Of a stretch of DNA of 44,273 bases, positions 28,453-37,641 are shown one piece after another. Source of the stretch: Laspinema palackyanum D2a. GTDB lineage: Bacteria; Cyanobacteriota; Cyanobacteriia; Cyanobacteriales; Laspinemataceae. A model generated the notes under the pieces. That model did not search any database. It worked only from the letters and a program-made list of their open reading frames with translations, and was not told the origin of the DNA. The DNA is taken from the NCBI GenBank assembly GCA_025370845.1, contig JAMXFF010000057.1, positions 1 to 44,273 of the forward strand, given 5' to 3'. A program made the translations under genes and the position numbers. Position 1 is the first letter of the stretch, and each line of letters begins with the position of its first letter.

Positions 28453-28566
28453 TTATAAATTAAGGCATAGATCATAAAACACTATTGGCAGTCACCAACG
28501 TTGCAGTTCAGCTATCTCATTGTAATCTATTTCACCGAAATGACAAGGGGGGCGAGGGAATTATTT

Positions 28567-28647
28567 GGGGGAGATGGGGGAGATGGGGGAGATGGGGGAG
28601 ATGGGGGAGATGGGGGAGATGGGGGAGATGGGGGAGATGGGGGAGAT
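28567..28647. repeat. Perfect 9-bp tandem repeat GGGGGAGAT x 9
   Basis: Nine exact copies of a 9-bp unit, 15 nt beyond the purK stop. The lack of any point difference means recent expansion. Related to 3872-3975 and 44145-44195. G-quadruplex potential on the plus strand. Confidence 0.95.
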
Positions 28648-28662
28648 GCCTCCGTTCTGAAT

Positions 28663-29841
28663 TTAAAGGGTCCCTGGATACCAGATGGATTCTATCTGGT
28701 GGGCGAGGTCCTGACAGTGCTGCTGTAAGGCATTTCCGGATACTCCTTGAACGATCGCCGTTACATGACCCATTTTGCGCCCGGGACGGGATTGAGTCTT
28801 GCCATACCAATAGAGATGCGCCCCGGGAACTGCCCGGAGTTGCTGCTGTTTGGCGCTATAGTCTTCCTCAGACTCCTCATATCCCAGCAAATTCACCATC
28901 ACGGCCCCTGCACAGTTGAGGGAGGGGTCGGGCAAGGGTAAATCACAAACTGCCCTGAGATGCATTTCAAACTGCGAGGTGTTGCAGGCATTGATAGTTA
29001 AGTGTCCGCTGTTGTGGGTCCGGGGGGCAATTTCATTGACTAGGACTTGACCCTGGGGGGTTAAAAATAGTTCAATGCCGAAAATGCCGACGACATCTAG
29101 GGCGGATAATAGACGATGCGCGATCGCCTCCACTTGAGCATTCACCTCCGGAGTCACATCCCCAGGGGCGATCGCCCGACGGCAAACTTGCGCTTCCTGC
29201 TGGGTTTCCACCACCGGATAAATCACCACCTCACCGGCCTGATTTCGCGCCGCCATCACCGCCAATTCTCGCTCAAAGGGGATAAATTCTTCCAGGAGTA
29301 CCCCCGGGCGACCCCAGCGTTCCCAGGTGGCGAGGAGAGTTTGGCGATCGCCACAAATAGCCGTTCCCTGACCATCATAGCCATGACGCCGCGCCTTGAT
29401 CACCACCTTTTCCGATGGCAGGTCCGGGGTAGGCGGCAGTTCTGTCCCATCAAAAGCCATAAATTGGGGCACCGGCAACCCCAGCGATCGCAAATAACAC
29501 CGCTGTTCATACTTATCCAAAATTGGCGCTAAAACTGACAATTTCGGGCGGAAGCAGACCCCTTGTCGTTCCAACTCCCCTAACGCAGTTAAATCCACAA
29601 ACTCATTTTCAAACGTAATCACATCGCAGCGTTCAGCCAGTTGCGCCGTAGCCTGGGCATCATCAATCGGTGCTAAAATCACCTCAGAAGCTCGGGCCGC
29701 TGCGGGATCGCTAGTTTTGGGGGTCTGAACCACGAGTTCGATCCCAAGTGCCTCCGCCGCATCCGCCATCATCCAGGCCAATTGACCCCCGCCTATTACT
29801 CCAACTCGGTTTATTTTTTCAGTGCGATCGATCTGGCTCAT
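28663..29841 (-). CDS. purK: N5-carboxyaminoimidazole ribonucleotide synthase PurK
   Basis: ATP-grasp enzyme of de novo purine synthesis that carboxylates AIR to N5-CAIR using bicarbonate. 392 aa from ATG 29841 (an in-frame TTG at 29847 is less likely). The N-terminal nucleotide-binding motif is VGVIGGGQLAWMM, followed by ITFENEFVD, the ATP-grasp segment VVIKARRHGYDGQGT, GVLLEEFIPFERELAV and the metal site VNEIAPRTHNSGH. purE is not adjacent. A 9-bp VNTR begins 15 nt after the stop, close enough to affect transcript ends. Confidence 0.97.
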   Translation of the reverse strand: MSQIDRTEKINRVGVIGGGQLAWMMADAAEALGIELVVQTPKTSDPAAARASEVILAPIDDAQATAQLAERCDVITFENEFVDLTALGELERQGVCFRPKLSVLAPILDKYEQRCYLRSLGLPVPQFMAFDGTELPPTPDLPSEKVVIKARRHGYDGQGTAICGDRQTLLATWERWGRPGVLLEEFIPFERELAVMAARNQAGEVVIYPVVETQQEAQVCRRAIAPGDVTPEVNAQVEAIAHRLLSALDVVGIFGIELFLTPQGQVLVNEIAPRTHNSGHLTINACNTSQFEMHLRAVCDLPLPDPSLNCAGAVMVNLLGYEESEEDYSAKQQQLRAVPGAHLYWYGKTQSRPGRKMGHVTAIVQGVSGNALQQHCQDLAHQIESIWYPGTL

Positions 29842-29892
29842 TGTCAAGTGCAGTTGTTCTGTTTCTGTTTATTTCTAGTCTTTCAGAAAAAT

Positions 29893-30152
29893 TAGACATC
29901 TTGCAAAAAAATGGATTGATCCCCCCAACCCGCCTTAAGAAGGGGGGCTTCAGAGAATTAATTTTGCAATATGTCTATTCCTCTGGCCTCCCCCAGTCAT
30001 AAAACATTTATTCCTCTGGCCTCCCCCTTCTTAATCTGGCCTCCCCCAGTAATAAAACATTTATTCCTCTGGCCTCCCCCTTCTTAAGGGGGACGGGAGG
30101 GGGATCCCACGGGGAAAAAGGCGGATAAAACTGGTATTTTGCAAGAAGTCTA
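29893..30152. mobile_element. Miniature element with TAGACATCTTGCAAAA ends
   Basis: TAGACATCTTGCAAAA at 29893 is inverted as TTTTGCAAGAAGTCTA at 30137-30152 and as TTTTGCAATATGTCTA at 29962-29977. The interior holds the C6/G6 hairpin and a direct duplication (TCCTCTGGCCTCCCCCAGT plus ATAAAACATTTAT at about 29979 and 30040). It fills the gap between purK and the septoil gene. A nested or partly duplicated 85-bp MITE is the simplest reading. Confidence 0.65.
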
Positions 30153-30192
30153 TTGAATTCTCAACCCTTCCCCGGATTAATTTTATCGCCAA

Positions 30193-30534
30193 ATGCTCAA
30201 ACCTTGGTTTTTGTGGATATTTGCCAGCCTTTTGACCCTCGGACTCATCCTCTGGGTGACCCCGGCCCGGTCTGAAAACAAGGTGGATGCGAACTGTACC
30301 TACAATGACATTTCTTTGTATGGCAAAGTGCAAATTGTCGAGAGTTTTCCCGACTTAAAGATTCAAATCGTTGCCTCATTTCCCGACCTCCGGGTAAAAA
30401 TGGTTAATTCCTTTTCCGATGATTGTGGCAAGTGGCAGGTAGTCGAGTCATTCCCAGATTTTAAAATTAAGGTCGTTGACTCGTTTCCCGACCTCAAAAT
30501 TAAATGGGTTGACTCATCTCCAGGCATTCCTTAA
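30193..30534 (+). CDS. Secreted SFPD-repeat protein, probable 7(1) septoil knot domain
   Basis: A 113-aa product with a signal peptide (FLWIFASLLTLGLILWVTPARS) and then six decapeptide-like repeats with an SFPD-type core: VQIVESFPDLKI, VASFPDLRVK, VNSFSDDCGKW, VVESFPDFKIK, VDSFPDLKIK, VDSSPG. From memory this matches the septoil knot family (Pfam Septknot), predicted and later shown to form a 7(1) knot, the most complex known protein knot. Two cysteines (NCTYND and DDCGKW) could form a disulfide. There is no Shine-Dalgarno, so expression is uncertain. If the family call is wrong it is a secreted beta-repeat protein. Confidence 0.7.
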   Translation: MLKPWFLWIFASLLTLGLILWVTPARSENKVDANCTYNDISLYGKVQIVESFPDLKIQIVASFPDLRVKMVNSFSDDCGKWQVVESFPDFKIKVVDSFPDLKIKWVDSSPGIP

Positions 30535-30967
30535 CCGCTGCTGCATCAGCGGGTTTCTGTTGCAAAATAGTCGGACTTAAGCCTAAATCTCTTAAGCCCC
30601 CCTTAAGAAGGGGGGTTGGGGGGATCAATCCGGTTTTTTACAATAGTTCTGCATTTAGGGTAGGTTTTCAAAATAGGTGGAAATCCTGTTAGAAAAATTT
30701 GCGACCCTTTTAATTGAAATAACTTTCTAAAGGCTGCATCTTTACTAATTTTCAACCCCTAATTTTCACTCCCAAACCCGCTGAAGGGACTACCGCTAAA
30801 ACTAAGTAAATCCCCGTCCAGTGCGATCCCCTTCGGGAAAAAATAAACCCGCTATCAGACAAAATCGCCCCCGGCAATGGCAAAATAAGAGCACGCGCAA
30901 GCGTAAGGGGGCGCTTCAGCCATTGGTGCTGGTGCAATCCCGGTCATCAACGAAGGAGATTGCAGTC
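30535..30967. other. Gap before the CyanoP gene
   Basis: Contains a C6/G6 hairpin repeat (about 30602-30620), then A/T-rich sequence and a probable 5' leader. In the leader CGCCCCC (30866-30872) pairs with GGGGGCG (30907-30913), closing a 48-nt fold about 55 nt before the CyanoP start. No gene is convincing. Confidence 0.45.
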
Positions 30968-31510
30968 ATGCTCAAACGAATTGCCACCATTATGGTGGTC
31001 GTACTTAGTCTAGTCCTCAACAGTTGTAGTGTTTCAGCCGCAAGTGGACTCCAAAGCCATATCGATAGTACCGATGGATACGAGTTCCTATATCCGAATG
31101 GATGGGTGCCGGTGAAGGTGAATAATGGTCCGGATGTGGTCTATCACGATTTGATAGAAACCCGGGAAAATGTGAGCGTGGTGATTTCTCCAGTACAGGA
31201 TGGGAAAACCTTAACCGAATTGGGGACACCGAGTGAGGTGGGGTATAAACTCTCCAAAAATGCGATCGCACCCCCAGGATCCGGGCGCGAAGCAGAATTA
31301 ATTAATGCCGAACAGCGAGAAAAGGGAACAAAGACTTACTATCTGTTAGAATATGCGGTAAAACTTCCCACCCAAGAGCGACATAATTTTGCCAGTGTTG
31401 CGATTAGTCGCGGGAAACTTTTTACGTTAAATGTCTCCACCTCGGAAGCGCGCGCCGAAAAAATGAAACAGCAGTTTCAAACCGTGGTTGATAGTTTCTC
31501 GGTTTACTAA
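30968..31510 (+). CDS. PsbP-like photosystem II protein (CyanoP)
   Basis: A 180-aa PsbP-family lipoprotein of the thylakoid lumen. The signal IATIMVVVLSLVLNSC ends in a lipobox-like cysteine, as in CyanoP. Family blocks: YEFLYPNGWVPVKVNNGPDVVYHDLIETRENVSVVISP, LGTPSEVGYKLSKNAIAPPGSGREAELI and YYLLEYAVK. CyanoP assists photosystem II assembly rather than forming the plant-type oxygen-evolving shield. AAGGAG lies 9 nt before the ATG; an open frame upstream to 30821 has no support. A short folded leader precedes it. Confidence 0.95.
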   Translation: MLKRIATIMVVVLSLVLNSCSVSAASGLQSHIDSTDGYEFLYPNGWVPVKVNNGPDVVYHDLIETRENVSVVISPVQDGKTLTELGTPSEVGYKLSKNAIAPPGSGREAELINAEQREKGTKTYYLLEYAVKLPTQERHNFASVAISRGKLFTLNVSTSEARAEKMKQQFQTVVDSFSVY

Positions 31511-31570
31511 ATCCGTGAACATCATCACGCTGAAGATGGACCTCCCTCCCCCCAATTCTTTTCCCTAGAA

Positions 31571-31944
31571 ATGGTGATTCCCCTTACTATTAACTGCACC
31601 TCCCTCCGGTCCCCTCCCCTTGGCAAGGGGAGGGTTAGGGTGGGGTTCTCTATGGTGATTCCCCTTACTATTAACTGCACCTCCGGTCCCCTCCCCTTGG
31701 CAAGGGGAGGGTTAGGGTGGGGTCCTCTATGGTGATTCCCCTTACTATTAACTGCACCTCCGGTCCCCTCCCCTTAGCAAGGGGAGGGTTAGGGTGGGGT
31801 TCCCTCTTTGCGATCGCCAAGTCACGCACTCAAAAGAGGCGATCGCACCTCATGAGGAACCTCCACCCACTGATTCCTGGTGAGGTGCGATCGGCCAAGA
31901 GGGACCCCACCCTAACCCTCCCCTTGCCAAGGGGAGGGGACCGG
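31571..31944. mobile_element. Miniature repeat element with about 40-bp inverted ends (copy 2)
   Basis: Three tandem copies of a roughly 77-81-bp unit (31571, 31652, 31729), each made of ATGGTGATTCCCCTTACTAT plus the C/G-rich end. The last left end (31760-31800) and the right end (31904-31944) are inverted repeats of about 41 bp. The core has CGATCGCCAAGTCACGCA, as in copy 1. Sequential gain of the left end looks like slippage or unequal recombination. Confidence 0.8.
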
Positions 31945-32020
31945 AAGTAAAAACCTACTCTTGTAAGGGAGGGGGGAAGGGAGGTTAGGTCTTCTACTAA
32001 TAAGCAAAAATAATAAGATT

Positions 32021-32683
32021 ATGGGCATTCCTGCATTTGTATTAGCTTCAATTTCTCCCGCGCGTTTGCACCTGTTGCAAAGTGCGGGAATCGAACCGAT
32101 TGTCTGTCGGAGTGACTTTGATGAATCAACGGTGACATCAACGGATCCGGTAACTCTGGTGAATACCCTGGCGCAATGTAAGGCAGAGGCAGTGGTAGCT
32201 AAGTTTAGGAATCCAGGCGATCGCACTGTGACCCCAGAAAAACCCGACAACCCCTCCCGGGTAGTCGTCTTGGGGTGCGATTCAGTCTTGCAAGTGGATG
32301 GGGAAATCTATGGCAAACCGGAAACCCCAGCAGAGGCAGTCCAACGATGGCAGAAAATGCGGGGGGGTGTGGGTGAACTTTATACGGGTCATGCCTTGTT
32401 TGATTTAAACAGCGATCGCCATGTAGTGCGCTGCCAAATGACCCGGGTGTACTTTGCCAACATCAGCGATCGGCAAATCGAAAACTATGTAGCAACAGAA
32501 GAACCCCTGCGATGTGCCGGTTGCTTTGCGATCGATGGCCGAGGCGGACTCTTCGTGGAAAAATTGGAAGGATGCCATACCAATGTCATTGGCTTAAGTT
32601 TACCTTTATTGCGGAGTCTTCTGGAAGAACTCGGCTATGATGTCACCGACTTCTGGCCGGATTCGATTCATCGGTCTTTGTAA
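32021..32683 (+). CDS. maf: Maf-family nucleotide pyrophosphatase
   Basis: Nucleoside-triphosphate pyrophosphatase of the Maf/YhdE family, which hydrolyses non-canonical or pyrimidine NTPs and can inhibit septation. 220 aa. The motifs are [19 protein letters not shown] at the N-terminus, [20 protein letters not shown], a [14 protein letters not shown] block and [22 protein letters not shown] with GLSLPLL. Length and order are normal. Flanked on both sides by repeat elements, so expression is probably independent of CyanoP. Confidence 0.93.
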   Translation: MGIPAFVLASISPARLHLLQSAGIEPIVCRSDFDESTVTSTDPVTLVNTLAQCKAEAVVAKFRNPGDRTVTPEKPDNPSRVVVLGCDSVLQVDGEIYGKPETPAEAVQRWQKMRGGVGELYTGHALFDLNSDRHVVRCQMTRVYFANISDRQIENYVATEEPLRCAGCFAIDGRGGLFVEKLEGCHTNVIGLSLPLLRSLLEELGYDVTDFWPDSIHRSL

Positions 32684-32844
32684 TCCAGCAACCGCAGCAA
32701 CCGCAGGGGGTTAAAACCCCCTGCTAATAGCTAAAGTCGGTTAAAAACCGACTAAAAACACCACGGGTTAAGACTTTCAGTCGGTTTCAACCGACTTTAG
32801 CTGTTAGGCGGGGGATTGATCCCCCGCCGGTTGTGGCTGCTGGA
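32684..32844. mobile_element. 161-bp REP-like miniature element
   Basis: Ends TCCAGCA (32684-32690) and TGCTGGA (32838-32844) are inverted. Inside lie CAGGGGG/CCCCCTG, AGTCGGTT/AACCGACT (twice, once facing the other way) and GGCGGGGG/CCCCCGCC hairpins. Two modules match the repeat after ndhH (9003-9052). It touches the maf stop and ends 42 nt before the convergent hsdR stop. Confidence 0.8.
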
Positions 32845-32886
32845 TTGAAAGAGCCGATCGTCTTCTTCTCCATTCCCTTAGACTGC

Positions 32887-35247
32887 TCATCCTATAGCAT
32901 CCTCCTTCTCATAGAGGTATCGCTGGAAACCAATGAACACTTGGCGGATATCACGGATACTGTCCAGTTCTTTAACACCATCGCGAATGGTGCCATACTT
33001 GAGTTCTATTAGGTGAGACAATTTATCGGGATGGAGTTCGTTGACCCCCTCATTCATGTAATGGTCTAGGACAAAATCTAAAAACTCCTGTTGCTTGTTG
33101 TTGTACTGAGAGAAAATCCGGCGTTGGCGTTTCATAACCCGTTCCCGGCGAGTGATGGGAGTTGAGGCGTAGGCGATATAGGCCAGCACGTCATAGATAT
33201 CGCTTTTTTCAGCATCAATAATCCGGCTGATTTCGGTTAGTTCCTGGGGACCGTAACCCTTCTCTCCCAGCCCTTCTAACAGTTTATGGCGGGTATCGGG
33301 TAGGCTCCACAGTTCCCGCAGTTCGCTCTCGTTTTTGAACAGTTCTGGTATGTCTCCAAACAGACGCTCGATAAACTGGGCGGCGGATAGCGGTTTGCCG
33401 TCGGGACTCCAGAAACTGGTTGCGATTGTGTGCTGTATCTCGCGCTCTTTGCCGTCAGCGAGTTTGATTTTCAGTTTTTGCCGTTGCGCCGGTTCCTGCG
33501 GTTCTGTGGGTTCGGATTGTAGCCGATCGCTGTCGGACCGGGGGCGTTTTTCTCTGGGTGTTATCGGTGTTGGGGTTTCCGGTTCACCGTCCCATTCCGG
33601 GTCACTACAACGCTGATAGGCTCTGACAAAATCATAGACGGTGAAATAGTCTTTCCCATCATAGAGTCGAGTGCCGCGTCCGATAATCTGCTTGAACTCA
33701 ATCACCGAATTGATGGGACGCAGTAGCACGATATTCCGGACGTTTTTGGCATCCACGCCGGTGGATAGTTTGTAAGAAGTTGTGAGAATGGTGGGAATCC
33801 GTTTTTCGTTGTCTTTAAACTCTAGGAGGTACTGGTTTCCAATCTCGCCATCGTTCGCGGTAACCCGGACGCAGTAATTCGGAGCCGCACTAATTTTCAT
33901 CTGGTTGATTAAGTCTCGGATTGCCAGGGCGTGGTCTTGGGTGGCACAGAAAACTAGGGTTTTTTCGTTCTGGTCGAGACTTTCCATTAGCAGTCTGACG
34001 CGATATCTTTCCCGTTCCTCAATCTCAATGATGCGGTTAAAATCGGGTTCTTTGTAGAGCCTGCCTTCCTCTGCTTCCCCTTCAATCAGAGTATCTTCGG
34101 GACTGTAGATATATTCATCCAGAGTCGTCTCAATCTGCTTGACTTTAAAGGGGGTCAAAAATCCATCGTTGATTCCTTCTTTGAGCGAATAGGTGTAGAC
34201 GGGTTCGCCAAAGTAAGCGTAGGTGTCGGTGTTGTGGGTCCGTTTGGGGGTGGCGGTGAGTCCTAACTGAACTGCTGGGGCGAAGTAGTCCAGGATGCCG
34301 CGCCAGGTGCTTTCGTTGTTCGCGCCCCCTCGGTGGCACTCGTCAATGATGATGAAGTCAAAAAAGTCCGGTGGGTAGTCGCCAAAGTTGGGGGTGGGGT
34401 TTCCTTCGGCATCTTTCCCGCTCATGAAGGTTTGGAAGATGGTAAAAAAGACGCTGCCATTTTTGGGGACTCTGCCTCGCTTGCGGATTTCATCGGGGTC
34501 GATACGAACCAGGGCACCATCTTCGGAAAAGGCTGAAAATGAGTTAAATGCTTGGTTTGCCAGAATGTTGCGATCGGCCAGGAACAGGATGCGGGGACGG
34601 CGGTCGGTTCGACTACGCTCACCGCAAGTGGTTTTATGGCTGAGGTTCCATCGGCTTTGGAACAGTTTCCAGGCAAGTTGGAAGGCGATGAAGGTTTTGC
34701 CGGTTCCTGTCGCCATCGTCAGCAGAATCCGGTCCCGTCCCGCTGCGATCGCCTCTAAAACCTGGGTGATGGCGTTGTGCTGATAATACCGCGCCTCCCA
34801 TGAGCCCCTTCTCTCCTCGAATGGGATAACGGCGAAGCGATCGCGCCACTCGTTGGCTTTGGAGAACGTCGCCTCCCACAGTTCGTCAGGAGTGGGATAC
34901 TTGCTGATATAACCTTCCGCGCCGGTGAGCATATCAATCTGGTAGATGCCTATGCCGTTGGTGGAATAGGCGAACCGGATTTGTAGCTTTTCGGCATATT
35001 TCTTAGCCTGTCCCACTCCTTCCGTATCTCTCAACTCCCGCTTTTTGGCTTCAATCACGGCGAGTTTCTGATTGCGATAGACCAGGACATAATCAGCATA
35101 TTCCGATTTGGCCCGTTTCCCATCACCGACCAGGCGACCGTTAGTGATGCGTTGCTCACGACTAATCCGGCTATCGGGAACCACTCCCCAGCCTGCGGCT
35201 TTGAGGGCGGGATCAATCAGTTCGGCACGGGTCTCAGCTTCGTTCAT
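32887..35247 (-). CDS. hsdR: Type I restriction enzyme motor/nuclease subunit HsdR
   Basis: DNA translocase and nuclease subunit of a type I R-M system (786 aa, EcoEI-like C-terminal region). The nuclease site is Asp52...Glu66-x-Lys68 (ADYVLV, AVIEAKK). Helicase motif I is MATGTGKT (178-185), motif II DECH (302-305), motif III GLTATPKR and motif VI QIIGRGTR. Residues about 203-217 (SHKTTCGERSRTDRR) look like an in-frame insertion created by the short repeat at 34606-34624. All key residues are intact. It is the last gene of the operon, 8 nt after the PIN toxin gene. It should cut DNA with the HsdM and HsdS encoded upstream. Confidence 0.96.
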   Translation of the reverse strand: MNEAETRAELIDPALKAAGWGVVPDSRISREQRITNGRLVGDGKRAKSEYADYVLVYRNQKLAVIEAKKRELRDTEGVGQAKKYAEKLQIRFAYSTNGIGIYQIDMLTGAEGYISKYPTPDELWEATFSKANEWRDRFAVIPFEERRGSWEARYYQHNAITQVLEAIAAGRDRILLTMATGTGKTFIAFQLAWKLFQSRWNLSHKTTCGERSRTDRRPRILFLADRNILANQAFNSFSAFSEDGALVRIDPDEIRKRGRVPKNGSVFFTIFQTFMSGKDAEGNPTPNFGDYPPDFFDFIIIDECHRGGANNESTWRGILDYFAPAVQLGLTATPKRTHNTDTYAYFGEPVYTYSLKEGINDGFLTPFKVKQIETTLDEYIYSPEDTLIEGEAEEGRLYKEPDFNRIIEIEERERYRVRLLMESLDQNEKTLVFCATQDHALAIRDLINQMKISAAPNYCVRVTANDGEIGNQYLLEFKDNEKRIPTILTTSYKLSTGVDAKNVRNIVLLRPINSVIEFKQIIGRGTRLYDGKDYFTVYDFVRAYQRCSDPEWDGEPETPTPITPREKRPRSDSDRLQSEPTEPQEPAQRQKLKIKLADGKEREIQHTIATSFWSPDGKPLSAAQFIERLFGDIPELFKNESELRELWSLPDTRHKLLEGLGEKGYGPQELTEISRIIDAEKSDIYDVLAYIAYASTPITRRERVMKRQRRIFSQYNNKQQEFLDFVLDHYMNEGVNELHPDKLSHLIELKYGTIRDGVKELDSIRDIRQVFIGFQRYLYEKEDAIG
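34606..34624 (+). repeat. Covarying-arm short repeat inside hsdR
   Basis: CGG TTCGACTACGCTCA CCG: 14-bp core with complementary 3-bp arms. Read on the minus strand it contributes GERSRT to HsdR in frame. Confidence 0.75.
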
Positions 35248-35255
35248 AATTGTGA

Positions 35256-35890
<635 letters not shown>

Positions 35891-35918
35891 TTATATTAAC
35901 TAAGGATATAATGATTTT

Positions 35919-37085
35919 TTATGCAGCAATCTCCTTAGAAGTGTCTGTTACTTCTTTAGCCGTGTCGCTGGTGAGTTCTCCGGTGAATGCTTTTTCTAAA
36001 ATAGACTGTTTCAGTTCTTTGAGGGCTTCGAGTTTGCGTTGGTAGATGGATTCGAGGCGTTGGGTTTCAATCGCCATGTCATCTAACTTTTTGGCAAGCA
36101 TCACCTGTTTAGAGAGACTAGGAAGCGATATTCTGTATCGAAAAAGATGATCTCGATTGACCTTGGGCATACCTGCCCGATCTGACCCTGAAATTGCATA
36201 TTGTGTAAAATCTTGGCTGATGAGAAGGTAAAATAAATAGTTCCGACTTAATTCCTCCTCCTTTGGCAACAATGGATAAACATCTGCGCTGCAAATTCCC
36301 TCCAATTCGGGCCTACAGACTTTCATCAAGTAAGGGCGAATTTTACTGTAAAGAACCATGCTTTCATTAAAGGTATATTTTCCTGATTTCAATCCTTCTT
36401 CTCGGGCTGTTTTAACTTCTTTTAGCTCTCCTGTCAAAGAAATTATATTGCCTGCCCCAATATGCGGCAAATCAAGGAACTCTGGAGTGCGCGGATCAAC
36501 AAGATTAGAAGTAATACTACAAACCTCTTGCAATGTCTTCTCAACCCACCCCTCACCTTTCTGGGTGAAGACGCCATTTAGATAACTTTCAAACAGTTCG
36601 CGGGCGTTGGCGAGGTTCTTCTCGGTGTTGGCGATCGCCGCATCAATCCCCTCAAACGCCTCATCCAAAATCGCCACAATCTGCTTTTGTTCGGGGAGGG
36701 GGGGGATAACTAGAATGATATCCTTTATAGTCTGGTAAGAAATAACTGGTTGCGCTGCTTGATTGGCTGTTTTTCGGAGATTTCTTGTCTTGAGTAGATA
36801 TTCTAAAAATTTTAGGTCAAATTCTTCTGTAAATTCAGAAATATAGAAGGCGTTGTCAGTTATCCAAATATTGTCCTTAACCCGATTAATATTTCCACAC
36901 TTTGCACCAACTCTGCCGATAATTATATTTTCCCCAGTAAGATTGTACTTATCATGCTTTCCAACTACTCCATTGCCCCCATAAACATCTATATTTCCTA
37001 TGCTTAACATTTTATTTTTGGGTAAAAAATCACCACTCTTTACTTTAAAACACTTCTCTATTGTTTTTTGTTTCCAACCCTTCAT
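35919..37085 (-). CDS. hsdS: Type I R-M specificity subunit HsdS
   Basis: DNA-recognition subunit (388 aa) with two target-recognition domains, about 1-125 and 180-310, each followed by a conserved helical spacer: IPPLPEQKQIVAILDEAFEGIDAAI...LFESYLNGVF and LPSLSKQVMLAKKLDDM...LKQSILEKAFTGEL. This two-half layout specifies a bipartite site, whose sequence cannot be read from here. Its ATG overlaps, as ATGA, the stop of a leftover hsdM 3' end rather than the present hsdM, showing that its original partner was displaced. The spacer regions are normal, so the complex with HsdM is probably functional. Confidence 0.94.
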   Translation of the reverse strand: MKGWKQKTIEKCFKVKSGDFLPKNKMLSIGNIDVYGGNGVVGKHDKYNLTGENIIIGRVGAKCGNINRVKDNIWITDNAFYISEFTEEFDLKFLEYLLKTRNLRKTANQAAQPVISYQTIKDIILVIPPLPEQKQIVAILDEAFEGIDAAIANTEKNLANARELFESYLNGVFTQKGEGWVEKTLQEVCSITSNLVDPRTPEFLDLPHIGAGNIISLTGELKEVKTAREEGLKSGKYTFNESMVLYSKIRPYLMKVCRPELEGICSADVYPLLPKEEELSRNYLFYLLISQDFTQYAISGSDRAGMPKVNRDHLFRYRISLPSLSKQVMLAKKLDDMAIETQRLESIYQRKLEALKELKQSILEKAFTGELTSDTAKEVTDTSKEIAA

Positions 37086-37162
37086 CTCAACATCCCCCCA
37101 ATTCCAGCTAAAATTTCTGCACTCTCAGCATCCAACGCCGTAATCTCATCCAAAATCTCCTG
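37082..37162 (-). pseudogene. Remnant 3' end of an older hsdM
   Basis: The minus strand reads QEILDEITALDAESAEILAG then IGGML, R and stop; the present HsdM ends QEILYEIAALDEESAEILAG IGGML (22 of 25 residues and 64 of 75 bases alike). The remnant's TGA overlaps the hsdS ATG as ATGA, the classic hsdM-hsdS coupling. So this is what remains of the hsdM once joined to this hsdS. Confidence 0.85.
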
Positions 37163-37496
37163 CTATTCCTTCAGTACCTTCCCCTGAGCGAAGTCTAAGG
37201 CCATTTTTATAATGGGATTCATTCCGGCATTCTGCCAAAATATGAACCTGATTCCAATCACTATTCATTAAAGCAATTTTTTTTGCTCGACTCCAGCCCT
37301 GAACTTGCTTTTCCCGATAAAAAGCATCCGCAACATTATCAAAATATTCGGCATAGACCAAGTTTACCGGCAATCGCTTTTTAGTATGATTAGCACCCAG
37401 ACCATTTTGATGCTGCCATAAACGCCTCTCTAAATCCTTAGTGCTTCCCGTATAGAAAGAACCATCAGCACACTCCAAAATATACATATAAGGCAT
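37146..37496 (-). CDS. GIY-YIG nuclease-domain protein (UPF0213-like)
   Basis: A 116-aa protein starting MPYMYILECADGSFYTGSTKDLERRLWQHQNG, a compact single-domain GIY-YIG (here YIL..YTG) with Arg in ERRLWQHQNG, followed by RLPVNLVYAEYF and a catalytic-type Glu in FYREKQVQGWSRAKK. Start fixed by GGAGG 7 nt upstream. Normal relatives end near residue 95-100; here the tail (LRLRSGEGTEGIAGDFG) runs through the short repeat at 37177 and into the hsdM remnant, so it is a read-through end. It lies between the two hsdM ends and may have arrived with the rearrangement. Confidence 0.88.
   Translation of the reverse strand: MPYMYILECADGSFYTGSTKDLERRLWQHQNGLGANHTKKRLPVNLVYAEYFDNVADAFYREKQVQGWSRAKKIALMNSDWNQVHILAECRNESHYKNGLRLRSGEGTEGIAGDFG
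37177..37200 (-). repeat. Covarying-arm short repeat at the GIY-YIG gene end
   Basis: On the minus strand CC TTAGACTTCGCTCA GG, one base off the core, with outer CCTT/AAGG complementarity. It forms part of the aberrant GIY-YIG C-terminus. Confidence 0.6.
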
Positions 37497-37561
37497 AAGA
37501 GCACCTCCAATCAAAAAACGGGTTTCGGACTTCCGGCTTGGGACTTCCGGCTTCGGCCTCC

Positions 37562-37583
37562 GGACTTCGACTTCGCTCAGTCC
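37562..37583 (+). repeat. Covarying-arm short repeat plus TCTCGTCTA tandem
   Basis: GGAC TTCGACTTCGCTCA GTCC with 4-bp complementary arms, followed at about 37585-37617 by three copies of TCTCGTCTA. Preceded by two GACTTCCGGCTT copies (37528-37550). Confidence 0.8.
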
Positions 37584-37641
37584 TCATCTATCTCGTCTAT
37601 CTCGTCTATCTCGTCTATATTTTGCTCAATCTTCATAATAT

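Noticed and set aside
28485-28919. Open frames reading GGD or WGR repeats upstream of purK's 3' end, and PHL repeats on the other strand
   Set aside because: All are translations of the 9-bp VNTR and overlap purK in the wrong frame.
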